The position numbers and the translations under genes are program-made. This document shows positions 46,277 to 54,959 of a DNA stretch of 64,000 nucleotides, piece by piece. The notes beneath the pieces are model-generated. The model did not search any database. It was given only the letters and a program-made list of their open reading frames with translations, and was not told where the DNA came from. The DNA comes from an uncultured Dokdonia sp. Lineage in GTDB: Bacteria > Bacteroidota > Bacteroidia > Flavobacteriales > Flavobacteriaceae. The stretch is taken from positions 496,001 through 560,000 of the forward strand of contig NZ_CANMDS010000001.1 in NCBI RefSeq assembly GCF_947496725.1, written 5' to 3'. How positions within the stretch are numbered: position 1 is the stretch's first letter; each line of letters starts with the position of its first letter.

Positions 46277-46304
46277 ACCCACACATAACTACAAAACCAC
46301 ATCT
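46277..46304. other. Right attachment site of the island
   Basis: The arm ACCCACACATAA (46,277-46,288) is the exact inverse of TTATGTGTGGGT at the left end, 10 bases from the core ACATCT (46,299-46,304). Joining the inner sides gives a near-symmetrical attP. Joining the outer sides gives an attB that restores comM. Confidence 0.8.
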
Positions 46305-47140
46305 GATATAGTATGATGCGGACTTCTAAAGGGTCGCTCGCTCATTAAACCTTGATTATCTTTTACCCTACCTACTACCGAATGTATTTTTGTAGTCTCT
46401 AGCGCTTCACGCAATGACATAGGTGGTAATATACTAGGTAATCGCTTACTCAACATTGTTTTACCAGACCCTGGAGGGCCTATAAGAATAATATTATGAC
46501 CGCCAGCGGCAGCTATTTCCATACAACGTTTTATAGACTCCTGGCCTTTTACATCTGCAAAGTCAAATTCTGGATGCTCTAGACTTTTATAAAACTCAGC
46601 TCGAGTATCTATTACGGTTGCTTCAAGGGGTACATCTTTATCAAAAAATTGTATCACTTCACTTATATTCTCTACACCATATACCTCAAGACCATCTACT
46701 ATAGCTGCTTCTTTTGCATTTTGTGCTGGTAGTATAAAACCTTTAAAGCCTTCTTCACGGGCTTTTATTGCAATAGGTAATGCTCCTTTTATAGGTTGCA
46801 AGCCACCATCTAGTGAGAGCTCTCCCATTATCACATACTTATCTACTTCATCACCCTTTATTTGCTCTGTAGCAATGAGAATGCCTATCGCAAGTGATAA
46901 ATCATAAGCAGATCCTTCTTTGCGGAGGTCTGCCGGTGACATATTAAGAATAAGTTTTTTACCTGGTATTTTATAGCCGTTATTTTGAAGTGCTGCGGCA
47001 ATACGATAGCTACTTTCTTTTATAGCATTATCCGGAAGTCCTACTAGATGGTATCCTACACCTTTATCTACATTTACCTCGATTGTTATAGTTGTAGCAT
47101 CCACGCCAAAAACGGCGCTTCCATAAACTTTTGTGAGCAT
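46289..47140 (-). pseudogene. comM: comM (yifB) 5' half, cut by the island
   Basis: The first 283 codons of the ComM/YifB Mg-chelatase-like ATPase: the N-terminal ChlI-type domain (VDKGVGYHLVGLPDNAIKES), Walker A GPPGSGKTM (~222) and FRSPHHTISDVVL, then a TAG contributed by the island. The normal family continuation ALVGGG is found at 20.27 kb. The truncated product keeps Walker A but not Walker B, so it should not work as an ATPase motor unless the island excises. ATG start at 47,140. Confidence 0.93.
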
Positions 47141-47272
47141 TAGCTTATAATTTGCTTAAATATAGGAAAGTAGATTGAAAGCTTAAAGCACTATTTCGTC
47201 ATCACCATAATAACATTTGTTACAATACATAGGAGTAAAAGGTAACGCACACTCATTATGTTAATGATTACA

Positions 47273-47319
47273 CCTGTTAAAATCCTATATAGGGGCAAAC
47301 ACCCCTACTGTAAAAACTA
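47273..47319. repeat. Short dispersed repeat with GGGG/CCCC hairpin, copy B
   Basis: CCTGTTAA, spacer, then AGGGGCAAACACCCCTAC and TAAAAACTA; the second copy of the element seen at 13,965-14,015. Confidence 0.7.
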
Positions 47320-47431
47320 ATGGCATATTAACTTTACTATCAAATAAAACTACGATTTGTTATGGTAAGTTTTAAAAGTTTTGAATTTCATTTGTTTTAA
47401 GATTAAAGTCGCAATGAAGATTTGAACTTAC

Positions 47432-47488
47432 AAATTTAGGGGTGAAAGGCATCCTTGCTTTGCAAGGGTGTTTTTCTTTTTAACAAGT
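47432..47488 (+). repeat. Tandem terminator-like unit 1
   Basis: AAATTTAGGGGTGAAAGGCA then a hairpin CCTTGC-TTT-GCAAGG and a T-rich tail TGTTTTTCTTTTT. Nearly identical to unit 2, with paired changes in the stem (CTTGC/GCAAG here, CCTGC/GCAGG there) that keep the fold. Confidence 0.75.
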
Positions 47489-47587
47489 TAAAAATTAACT
47501 TTTTATCCTCTCATTATTTAAAAAACAAAGTTATATTTGGCGCGCCTTAAGACATTAAGGTTTGGGAGCTATTTATTTAGCTATCAT

Positions 47588-47646
47588 AAATTTAGGGGTG
47601 AAAGGCATCCCTGCTTAGCAGGGGTGTTTTTCTTTTTTTTACAAGT
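47588..47646 (+). repeat. Tandem terminator-like unit 2
   Basis: The same 20-base leader AAATTTAGGGGTGAAAGGCA, a hairpin CCCTGC-TTA-GCAGGG and a T-rich tail, 156 bases after unit 1. No protein gene on the + strand precedes either unit, so if they are terminators they end something non-coding. Confidence 0.75.
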
Positions 47647-47660
47647 AAATTGTTGTCACA

Positions 47661-47701
47661 AAAAAAAGGTCTGAGATAAAATATATCTCAGACCTTTTTT
47701 T
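47661..47701. terminator. Bidirectional terminator, S15 peptidase gene
   Basis: An 18-bp perfect stem (AAAAAAAGGTCTGAGATA / TATCTCAGACCTTTTTTT), loop AAATA, with T-runs on both strands. It lies 16 bases after the minus-strand peptidase stop. Confidence 0.93.
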
Positions 47702-47716
47702 ATCGTATTCTCTGCA

Positions 47717-49594
47717 CTACTCTATTAAAATACTAAACTCAATCTTAGAATTATGGAATACTGAGTGTGTTTGCTTAGTAAAATCTTCTTCCTTTGCTTC
47801 AAAGATATTATCTACATACGTCTGAGGATTCAAATCTATAAGTGGAAACCAAGTACTTTGTATCTGCACCTGTAACTTGTGTCCCTTTTTAAAAGTATGA
47901 AGCACATCTTGTAACTTAACAAAAACCTCATCTTTTTCTCCCGCTACAAATGGTTGAGGACGCTCAAAACTTTTTCTAAAACGACCACGCATTACCTCAC
48001 TACGCACCATCTGGTGGTAACCAGCCATCTCTACTCCTTCTTCTGTTTCTTCAGTGTTAGGGACATCATCTGGATATACATCTATAATTTTTACAATCCA
48101 GTCTGCAGATGTTCCGGTGGTTGCTACATTAAGCTTTGCCATTATATCACCTACAAGAGTAAGATCATCTTCTAGCACAGGCGTTTCATAAACAAGTACA
48201 TCCTCACGAGCCGCAGCAAATCTCTGATCGTCAGACATATATTTACGTGGTGTAAATACCATCTTTTTACCCTCTGCATATGGTACAGGGTTTGCTGGAT
48301 CACTTACAAACTTTTCTGCATCATATTTTGTAGAAGGACTTCCCGTAAGAGCATTGTCTTTTCCTAAAAAGAAAGAAGCTTTCATTGATTTTTTAGGTGG
48401 CCATTGCTCAAAGGAGTTCCACTCTTTACTTCCTGAGTCAAAAACGTGTGCTTCTGGTAATCCTGTTGCTCCACCTTTATCACCTCCTTTTAAGAAGTGA
48501 TTAAAGAATTTTGTCTCAATATCTCTTTGAAAATAGTCTGAAATATTATCGCCAAAATAAACATTACCTACAGCCTGTCTCTTTTTGTTACGTGCCCAGT
48601 CTCCGTGACTCCAAGGTCCAAAAACAACCGTATTGTAATTATTACTGCGTTTCTCGATGTTTTTGTACGTCTCCCAAGGTCCGTATAAATCTTCGGCATC
48701 ATATAGTCCTCCTACAACCATTACGGCTGGCTCTATATTTTCTAGGTGCTGTATAAGCCCTCTAGATTGCCAGAATTCATCATAGTTAGGGTGCTCTTTT
48801 AATTGCGTCCAGAACTCATTAGTTTCATCATAATATTTATCTAAGTTTGATAAAGGACCTGTTTTTAAGAAAAAGTCAAACTGGTCATCACTATCTAAAT
48901 CTGGAAAATCATACCAAGACTCTGTAGTAGGTGCATCCTTCTGATATCCAAAAACCGCCGTAGCTCTCCAGTAACTTAACAAGTAAGCTCCGTTATGGTG
49001 AAAGTCATCAAAAAAGAAATCACCTATACACGCTTGTGGTGAGGCTGCTTTAAGCGCAGGGTGTCCACTCAAGAGCGAGTAGGTTGCATAAAAACCTGGG
49101 TAAGAAATTCCCCAAGTACCTACATTACCATTATTATTTTCTACATTATTAACAAGCCACTCTATAGTATCATAAGTATCACTTGCCTCGTCTACCTGAG
49201 TACCTGTTTTATTAGGTATAAAAGCGCGCATATTATCATACTTACCCTCACTCATCCAGCGACCACGTACATCTTGATATACGATAATATTACCCTCTTG
49301 CATTAAATAAGCATTAGGTGCTATCGCTGTGCGCATCTTTCCTTCTCCATAAGGTTTAGAGCTATAAGGCGTGCGCTGCATTAAAATAGGATACGTTTTT
49401 GAGGTATCCTTTGGCGAGTAAATAGTAGTATGAAGATGTACGCCATCTCTCATTTTGATGCGTACTTCTTGTTTATTATAATGCTCAGAAACCTGATAAG
49501 TAGTGTCTAAGATTGTTTCTCGTGATTGTGCAGATGACGCTTTCGCGAAAGCAAAAAAGCATACTACACAAAGTAGTTTGAAGATGTTATTCAT
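47717..49594 (-). CDS. Exported CocE/NonD (X-Pro dipeptidyl-peptidase S15) hydrolase
   Basis: A 625-aa secreted serine hydrolase: signal peptide MNNIFKLLCVVCFFAFAKAS followed by SAQS, an alpha/beta-hydrolase core with the nucleophile in GTWGISYPGFYATYS (Ser ~165), and a C-terminal jelly-roll (PepX_C, ~380-620). Substrates in the family are X-Pro peptides, acyl-amino acids or esters. The perfect palindrome at 49,539 encodes AFAKA within the signal peptide. It directly follows dsbD with no gap, so it is the last gene of the tilS-dsbD unit. Confidence 0.9.
   Translation of the reverse strand: MNNIFKLLCVVCFFAFAKASSAQSRETILDTTYQVSEHYNKQEVRIKMRDGVHLHTTIYSPKDTSKTYPILMQRTPYSSKPYGEGKMRTAIAPNAYLMQEGNIIVYQDVRGRWMSEGKYDNMRAFIPNKTGTQVDEASDTYDTIEWLVNNVENNNGNVGTWGISYPGFYATYSLLSGHPALKAASPQACIGDFFFDDFHHNGAYLLSYWRATAVFGYQKDAPTTESWYDFPDLDSDDQFDFFLKTGPLSNLDKYYDETNEFWTQLKEHPNYDEFWQSRGLIQHLENIEPAVMVVGGLYDAEDLYGPWETYKNIEKRSNNYNTVVFGPWSHGDWARNKKRQAVGNVYFGDNISDYFQRDIETKFFNHFLKGGDKGGATGLPEAHVFDSGSKEWNSFEQWPPKKSMKASFFLGKDNALTGSPSTKYDAEKFVSDPANPVPYAEGKKMVFTPRKYMSDDQRFAAAREDVLVYETPVLEDDLTLVGDIMAKLNVATTGTSADWIVKIIDVYPDDVPNTEETEEGVEMAGYHQMVRSEVMRGRFRKSFERPQPFVAGEKDEVFVKLQDVLHTFKKGHKLQVQIQSTWFPLIDLNPQTYVDNIFEAKEEDFTKQTHSVFHNSKIEFSILIE
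49539..49552. repeat. GCTTTCGCGAAAGC palindrome in a signal-peptide coding region
   Basis: A perfect copy, read as AFAKA at the end of the hydrophobic core of the S15-type hydrolase signal. Confidence 0.95.
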
Positions 49595-51610
49595 TTATTG
49601 ATTGTTAAAAGTTATGATGGCTTTCTCCAGCCACTTTTCATATTTTTTTGCATTAGGTGTGTACCCAACAGGTTTATTTAGGAGTGTTTCGTCGTGATCT
49701 AGCATTACGTAATAAGGCGCCGCAACAATGTTATAACGCTCTATCTGGAAGTTGCTCCACTTATTACCTACCGTTTTAATACGACGGCCAGAAGCACTCA
49801 CGCCTTGCTCTTCTTCTGGTAACTCCTCTTGTGAGTCTCCATAGAGAGAGATAAGTACAACATCGTTCTTTAGTAAGTTAAGCACCTCAGGCTTAGACCA
49901 CACCAGCTCCTCCATACGACGACAATTTACACACGCCTTACCTGTAAAGTCAAGTAAAACAGGTTTATTTTCTTGACGCGCATAAGCCATACCTGCTTCA
50001 TAATCTGTAAAGGATAATAATCCGTGAGGACCTATCTCTGCATTATCCGGAAACTCCTCAGACGAGTTAGACAGTGTGTTTTGTCCTCCTATACCGTAAG
50101 GTGACTCGCTATAATTCATAGGTGGCGGGAAGCCGCTTATAAGTTTAAGTGGAGCACCCCAAACACCTGGTATGAGATAAAGAATAAATGCCGTTGTGAG
50201 TATACCTAGTAGCAAGCGACCTACCGAGATATGTTTTACTTCTGTATCGTGTGCTAGTTTAATTTTTCCAAATAAGTACAAGGCAAGGCCTATCATTATC
50301 GCAATTAAGAGTACTAAAAATACTTCTCTAGGCAAGTAATTACCATCTACTACAAGATCTGCATTTGATAAGAATTTGAGTGCTAGCCCTAGTTCTAAAA
50401 ATCCTAGAACTACCTTTACTGTGTTGAGCCATCCGCCAGATTTTGGCAAACTATTTAACCATCCTGGAAACATTGCAAATAGTGCAAATGGCAAGGCAAT
50501 CGCACTAGAGAAACCTAGCATACTTATGATAGGTGTGATACCACCCTCTGTTATAGACTGCACTAAAGCGACACCTACTATAGGTCCCGTACAGCTAAAA
50601 GAAACAATAGCAAGTGCAAGCGCCATAAAAAAGATACCTAGGTAACCTCCTCTATCTGCTTTACGATCTATCTTATTTGCCCATTTTTGAGGAAGCATAA
50701 TCTCAAATGCTCCAAAAAATGAAATAGCAAACACTACAAGTAATACAAAGAATACTAAATTAAAAGTGACACTTGTAGACACCTCAACAATTGCAGTCGC
50801 GCCAAAAATTGCCGTGACCGTAAGACCTATAACCACATATATAATAATGATAGAGATACCGTAAATAATCGCGTTACGTATACCAGCTGCTCTAGACTTA
50901 CTTTGTTTTGTAAAGTAACTCACCGTCATAGGGATCATAGGGAATACACAAGGTGTAAATAATGCTGCAAGACCTCCTAAAAATGATAAGAAAAAGACCG
51001 TCCACAGCCCTTTGTTGCTTGTGCTTTCATCCTCTTCATAATCATCATCGCTATCGCCTTTATCCTTTTGTGCTGGAGTAGCACCATATTTTTCAAACTC
51101 ATTATAATCTGTAAAGACTTTTGCCTTTCCAGTTTTTAAGTTGTGAGCAATGTAAAAGTCTTGAGGAATACACACCTCTTTACAAACCTGATAGTTTATA
51201 ACCGACTTGACAATGGTTATACTCTTATCTGTAAGTGTAATAGGCATAGAGAGCACAGGGTTCTGCCCTACATACTTTATGACATCTTCTTCAAAAATCT
51301 CATCAAAGTCTGTCTTTGTCTCACTCTCTTGTGCAAACTTCTCACGAGTAACTCCTGCGTCCTTTTGTAAAAACTCAAAATTAAACGGAATACCAGCTGG
51401 CGATTTTTGAGCATAAATATACCATCCCTCTTCTATGGTGGCCTCGTAGTTTAAAATATATTCTGTGTCCGATTTTTTCTCTACGCTTCCAGCCCATTGT
51501 ACTGGATCTACAGTAACTTCAGAAATGCCAAAACTAAAATCTTGTGCACTTACAGCAGTCGCCATAAGTACTATAAACGAACTTAATATTATGAATGCTT
51601 TACGCGTCAT
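49595..51610 (-). CDS. dsbD: Thiol:disulfide interchange protein DsbD
   Basis: DsbD moves reducing power from the cytoplasm to the periplasm. The 671-aa protein has a signal peptide, an N-terminal periplasmic domain with the redox pair VCKEVC (~143-148), about eight membrane helices (~195-480) including FTPCVFPMIPMTVSYFT and FSCTGPIVGVAL, and a C-terminal thioredoxin domain with CVNC (~562-565; FTGKACVNCRRMEELVW). All three redox centres are present. The start overlaps tilS by four bases. Its main clients here are likely cytochrome c maturation and disulfide repair. Confidence 0.95.
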   Translation of the reverse strand: MTRKAFIILSSFIVLMATAVSAQDFSFGISEVTVDPVQWAGSVEKKSDTEYILNYEATIEEGWYIYAQKSPAGIPFNFEFLQKDAGVTREKFAQESETKTDFDEIFEEDVIKYVGQNPVLSMPITLTDKSITIVKSVINYQVCKEVCIPQDFYIAHNLKTGKAKVFTDYNEFEKYGATPAQKDKGDSDDDYEEDESTSNKGLWTVFFLSFLGGLAALFTPCVFPMIPMTVSYFTKQSKSRAAGIRNAIIYGISIIIIYVVIGLTVTAIFGATAIVEVSTSVTFNLVFFVLLVVFAISFFGAFEIMLPQKWANKIDRKADRGGYLGIFFMALALAIVSFSCTGPIVGVALVQSITEGGITPIISMLGFSSAIALPFALFAMFPGWLNSLPKSGGWLNTVKVVLGFLELGLALKFLSNADLVVDGNYLPREVFLVLLIAIMIGLALYLFGKIKLAHDTEVKHISVGRLLLGILTTAFILYLIPGVWGAPLKLISGFPPPMNYSESPYGIGGQNTLSNSSEEFPDNAEIGPHGLLSFTDYEAGMAYARQENKPVLLDFTGKACVNCRRMEELVWSKPEVLNLLKNDVVLISLYGDSQEELPEEEQGVSASGRRIKTVGNKWSNFQIERYNIVAAPYYVMLDHDETLLNKPVGYTPNAKKYEKWLEKAIITFNNQ

Positions 51611-52914
51611 ATAGTTGTAAATTTTATCATTTTTTGTGTGTCATCAGCTACCTTAAAACGGTCATCTGCTCTGTGACCTATCACCCACACAATATCTTTA
51701 CCATTACAAAGCAGCCACACGTGCTCCTTTGCTATCAAAGATACCTTTTCATCTTTTAAATACTTACTCAACTTCTTTTTTCCTTTCATCCCAAAAGGAT
51801 AGAAAAAATCACCTTCTTCCCACTTTCTTATCGTAAGCGGAAATGTCAACTTTGTCGCATCTACCACTATCTCCTTTCTTGAGGTGCTCTTAAAAGTATC
51901 GCTCGTCTCAAGCCTTAATTTACCAAAGTCACCTTCCATCATACTTACACCAGATTCCCAGGTATAAGTTGTAGGTTGTGCAACGGCATTTTCTGTAAGT
52001 AATAGCACGTCTCTATCTTTTACTAAACGATGCGTTTCAGAAAATATTTGCTTGCCAGATTGTGCATCAAGCAGCTCATAAACATCACTCCACGCTGTAA
52101 AGTTATAAGGCTGTAGTAACTGGTATAAAACCGCCTGTGGCTCCTCGTGTTTCTTTAGCGCTGGTACGTCTATTACTTGTAGCCCATCTCGTGTTGCCAC
52201 ATACGCCTTCCTTAAAGACGCTGTGTAGATTGCTAGTAACTTATCTGTTTGATGTAAATGTTGCTGCGTGGTCTGTAAACCCTGCAAAGTAGCTGGTTGC
52301 GCTGCCACCATACTCGGTATCGCGTGATGCCTCAAGTGGTTGCGTACGTAGTTATCTGTTGCATTACTGCTATCCTCACGCCACGCTATTTTTTCTTGTA
52401 ATGCATATTCTTTTATACGCTTTCGCGAAAAAGGCAACAGTGGTCTCACAACCCGTCCGTTTATTTCTGGGATGCCAGTAAGACCTTTAACACCCGTACC
52501 GCGACCTAAGTTTATGAGAAACGTTTCTAACTCATCATTGAGATGATGGGCAGTTAAGATATAATCCAAACCTTCGGTAGCCGAAAGTTCTTTAAACCAC
52601 TGATAACGCAGCTCTCTTGCGGCGATCTGGGTTGATGTTTTTTCAATTTTCGCGTAAGCTGAAGTATCAAAACTCTTTATGTAAATAGGAATGTTATGAA
52701 GCTTGCAATAGCTTTCTACAAAAGCCTGATCACCATCACTCTCTACTCCTCTTAAATTAAAATTGCAGTGTGCTACACGTATCGTAAGGCCTGCCTGACG
52801 ACACAGTAACAATAAGAGCATACTATCAAGCCCACCACTTACTGTGACGAGGATCTTACTATCAAGAAGAAATGGTAAATCTTTTGCGATATGGTGCTTA
52901 AAATCCTCAAGCAT
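51607..52914 (-). CDS. tilS: tRNA(Ile)-lysidine synthetase
   Basis: TilS modifies C34 of the CAU-anticodon tRNA(Ile) to lysidine so that it reads AUA. The 435-aa protein has the PP-loop motif VSGGLDSMLLLLLC (~25-38), the HHLNDELETFLINLGRGTG segment, and the C-terminal TilS domain (~350-430: TIRKWEEGDFFYPFGMKGKK). ATG at 52,914 is preferred over an in-frame GTG at 52,920. A near-perfect palindrome (GCTTTCGCGAAA at 52,419) encodes FSRKR. Essential gene, as normal for the family. Confidence 0.95.
   Translation of the reverse strand: MLEDFKHHIAKDLPFLLDSKILVTVSGGLDSMLLLLLCRQAGLTIRVAHCNFNLRGVESDGDQAFVESYCKLHNIPIYIKSFDTSAYAKIEKTSTQIAARELRYQWFKELSATEGLDYILTAHHLNDELETFLINLGRGTGVKGLTGIPEINGRVVRPLLPFSRKRIKEYALQEKIAWREDSSNATDNYVRNHLRHHAIPSMVAAQPATLQGLQTTQQHLHQTDKLLAIYTASLRKAYVATRDGLQVIDVPALKKHEEPQAVLYQLLQPYNFTAWSDVYELLDAQSGKQIFSETHRLVKDRDVLLLTENAVAQPTTYTWESGVSMMEGDFGKLRLETSDTFKSTSRKEIVVDATKLTFPLTIRKWEEGDFFYPFGMKGKKKLSKYLKDEKVSLIAKEHVWLLCNGKDIVWVIGHRADDRFKVADDTQKMIKFTTI
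52419..52430. repeat. 12-base partial palindrome within tilS
   Basis: GCTTTCGCGAAA, then AAGG in place of the final GC; one of two partial copies. Confidence 0.7.
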
Positions 52915-52923
52915 CCTCACACA

Positions 52924-53106
52924 TTATACACGACCCTTAAGGGCATTAAATACCCAAGCAATGGCAAAGAATCCAACACCTACAGAGGCAAAGCCCCATC
53001 CGGCAACATCGGTATATTTAAAAACGCCTAGAGCAATAAGTCCTAAACCTACTAAAATCATTATAAAAGTGGCCCACGCCAAAACGGTATTTTTATTCAT
53101 ACCCAT
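52924..53106 (-). CDS. Small two-helix membrane protein
   Basis: A 60-aa protein with two membrane segments (VLAWATFIMILVGLGLIAL and VGVGFFAIAWVFN). It looks like a short family conserved among Flavobacteria (I believe annotated as CAL67264-like membrane protein, from memory). It begins just before tilS with a 9-base gap and is the likely first gene of the tilS-dsbD-peptidase unit. Function unknown. Confidence 0.7.
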   Translation of the reverse strand: MGMNKNTVLAWATFIMILVGLGLIALGVFKYTDVAGWGFASVGVGFFAIAWVFNALKGRV

Positions 53107-53267
53107 AGTTTTATTTTTAGGGAAAATCTTATGTAATAAGACAAGCTACAAATATCGGTTATTTATTGGAATTTGGGTAGTCGGTAATTTTTACAATTCT
53201 CATTTCAAGCTTGTGCTACAATACTTACCTTTATAGACAGAAAAACATTCAAGCACACACACATTTT

Positions 53268-54896
53268 ATGGATTTAAAATTCAATAAAAACGAAGATCAT
53301 AATAAGCTACTCTTATCAGAGATGAGAAACCGCCTTGCCGAAGTAAAACTAGGTGGTGGGCAAAAACGTATAGATAAACATAAAGCTAAGGGTAAAATGA
53401 CTGCCCGAGAGCGCATAGATTACCTAGTAGACAACCCAAAAAAGTGTATTGAGATTGCCGCTTTTGCTGGAGAAGGGATGTATGAAGAACACGGCGGATG
53501 CCCTTCTGGTGGTGTGGTTGTAAAAATAGGATACGTATCTGGCAAGCAATGTCTCATCGTTGCTAACGATGCTACTGTTAAGGCTGGAGCCTGGTTCCCT
53601 ATCACAGGAAAGAAAAACCTAAGAGCACAAGAAATCGCTATGGAAAATAAACTCCCTATTATCTACCTAGTAGATAGTGCAGGTGTTTATCTCCCTATGC
53701 AAGATGAGATTTTTCCAGATAAGGAGCACTTTGGACGCATCTTCCGTAACAATGCGGTGATGAGTAGTATGGGTATCACACAGATTTCTGCAGTAATGGG
53801 AAGTTGTGTTGCTGGTGGTGCATACTTACCTATTATGAGTGATGAAGCGCTTATAGTAGATAAAACGGGAAGTATTTTTCTTGCGGGAAGCTACCTTGTA
53901 AAAGCAGCAATAGGTGAATCTATAGATAATGAGACACTAGGAGGAGCCACTACACACTGTGAGATTTCTGGTGTGACAGATTATAAATCTAAAGATGACA
54001 AGGACGCTCTTGATACCATTAAAAAATTGATGGGAAAAATAGGCGATTATACAAAAGCAGGTTATAACCGTATTGAACCTGCAAAGCCTGCAAAAGATCC
54101 AGAAGAACTTTTTGGCATCCTTCCTGCCTCTCGTGCAGATCAATATGATATGCGAGACATTATAGACAGACTGGTAGACAACTCTGAGTTTGACGAATAC
54201 AAGGAAGGCTACGGGCAATCTATACTTACGGGTTATGCTCGCATTAATGGATGGGCAGTAGGTATCGTTGCAAACCAGCGCAAGCTTGTAAAAACTAAAA
54301 AAGGCGAAATGCAGTTTGGAGGAGTGATTTACTCCGATAGTGCAGATAAGGCGACGCGCTTTATAGCCAACTGTAACCAGAAAAAAATACCGCTTGTATT
54401 CTTGCAAGATGTAACTGGCTTTATGGTAGGTAGTAAAAGTGAGCACGGTGGTATTATAAAAGACGGAGCAAAAATGGTAAATGCTGTTTCAAACTCGGTC
54501 GTGCCTAAGTTTACTATTGTTATAGGAAATTCTTATGGAGCAGGAAACTACGCAATGTGTGGTAAAGCTTACGACCCAAGACTCATAGTAGCCTGGCCTA
54601 GTGCAGAGCTTGCGGTAATGTCTGGTAATAGTGCTGCAAAAGTATTACTACAAATAGAAACTGCATCTCTTAAAAAGCAAGGGAAAGAAATTACACCAGA
54701 GGTAGAAAAAGAACTTTTTGACCGTATTAAGTCTCGTTATGATGATCAAGTATCACCATACTACGCAGCATCAAGAATCTGGACAGATGGCATTATAGAC
54801 CCACGAGACACGCGTAAGTGGATATCAATGGGTATCGAAGCCGCAGACCACGCTCCTATCGAGAAGCCTTTTAATCTTGGGGTGATCCAAGTGTAA
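53268..54896 (+). CDS. Acyl-CoA carboxylase, carboxyltransferase (beta) subunit
   Basis: A 542-aa carboxyltransferase of the propionyl/methylcrotonyl-CoA carboxylase group. An N-terminal half with GKMTARERIDYLVDN and EHGGCPSGGVVVKIG is followed by the acyl-CoA carboxyltransferase C half (KIPLVFLQDVTGFMVGSKSE, GNSYGAGNYAMCGKAYDPR). Start MDLKFNKNED (ATG at 53,268); a longer frame upstream is not family-like. It needs a biotin carboxylase/BCCP partner, which is not in the window. It is followed by a terminator, so monocistronic here. Confidence 0.92.
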   Translation: MDLKFNKNEDHNKLLLSEMRNRLAEVKLGGGQKRIDKHKAKGKMTARERIDYLVDNPKKCIEIAAFAGEGMYEEHGGCPSGGVVVKIGYVSGKQCLIVANDATVKAGAWFPITGKKNLRAQEIAMENKLPIIYLVDSAGVYLPMQDEIFPDKEHFGRIFRNNAVMSSMGITQISAVMGSCVAGGAYLPIMSDEALIVDKTGSIFLAGSYLVKAAIGESIDNETLGGATTHCEISGVTDYKSKDDKDALDTIKKLMGKIGDYTKAGYNRIEPAKPAKDPEELFGILPASRADQYDMRDIIDRLVDNSEFDEYKEGYGQSILTGYARINGWAVGIVANQRKLVKTKKGEMQFGGVIYSDSADKATRFIANCNQKKIPLVFLQDVTGFMVGSKSEHGGIIKDGAKMVNAVSNSVVPKFTIVIGNSYGAGNYAMCGKAYDPRLIVAWPSAELAVMSGNSAAKVLLQIETASLKKQGKEITPEVEKELFDRIKSRYDDQVSPYYAASRIWTDGIIDPRDTRKWISMGIEAADHAPIEKPFNLGVIQV

Positions 54897-54919
54897 TCAC
54901 AATAGCTGTAACAGATATG

Positions 54920-54959
54920 AAGGTTGTTCGTTTACTCTATAAACGAACAACCTTTTTTT
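54920..54959 (+). terminator. Terminator whose T-tract runs into the next start codon
   Basis: A 15-bp perfect stem AAGGTTGTTCGTTTA / TAAACGAACAACCTT with loop CTCTA, then six T. The ATG of the Coa1-like gene follows at 54,960 without a gap. Confidence 0.88.

Larger units (their letters stand above)
20286..46298. mobile_element. 26-kb integrated island in comM, large-serine-recombinase type
   Basis: The island interrupts comM exactly between SDV and ALVGGG. Removing one copy of ACATCT and the intervening DNA rejoins the halves in frame as HHTISDVALVGGG. It carries its own large serine recombinase next to the right end, a second small resolvase, and a cargo dominated by restriction-modification and other defence-like genes. 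There are no phage structural, conjugation or obvious replication genes, so it looks like an integrative, perhaps mobilisable or satellite-like, defence island. It carries only one perfect copy of the genome palindrome, against ten in the 38 kb of flanks. Confidence 0.92.
47141..47716. other. 576-base gene-free region with several repeats
   Basis: No convincing protein gene. From left to right it contains: the repeat with a GGGG/CCCC hairpin (47,273-47,319); two near-identical 57-59-base units ending in hairpin plus T-tract (47,432 and 47,588); an AscI-like GGCGCGCC followed by CCTTAAGACATTAAGG; and a strong bidirectional terminator (47,661). It may express small RNAs, but no promoter was recognised by eye. 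Confidence 0.6.

Noticed and set aside
20286-46298. Prophage or conjugative element
   Set aside because: No capsid, tail, terminase, relaxase or type IV secretion genes are visible; the zinc-ribbon/HNH-like gene alone is not enough.
20286-46298. tRNA gene as the integration site
   Set aside because: Neither end carries a tRNA or tRNA fragment; the target is the comM coding sequence.
47525-47550. GGCGCGCC and CCTTAAGACATTAAGG as an insertion-sequence end
   Set aside because: No transposase, no matching partner end and no target duplication are visible; likely chance dyads in an AT-rich gap.
53937-54446. 169-aa minus-strand frame within the carboxylase gene
   Set aside because: Fully antisense to a conserved enzyme; no recognisable domain.
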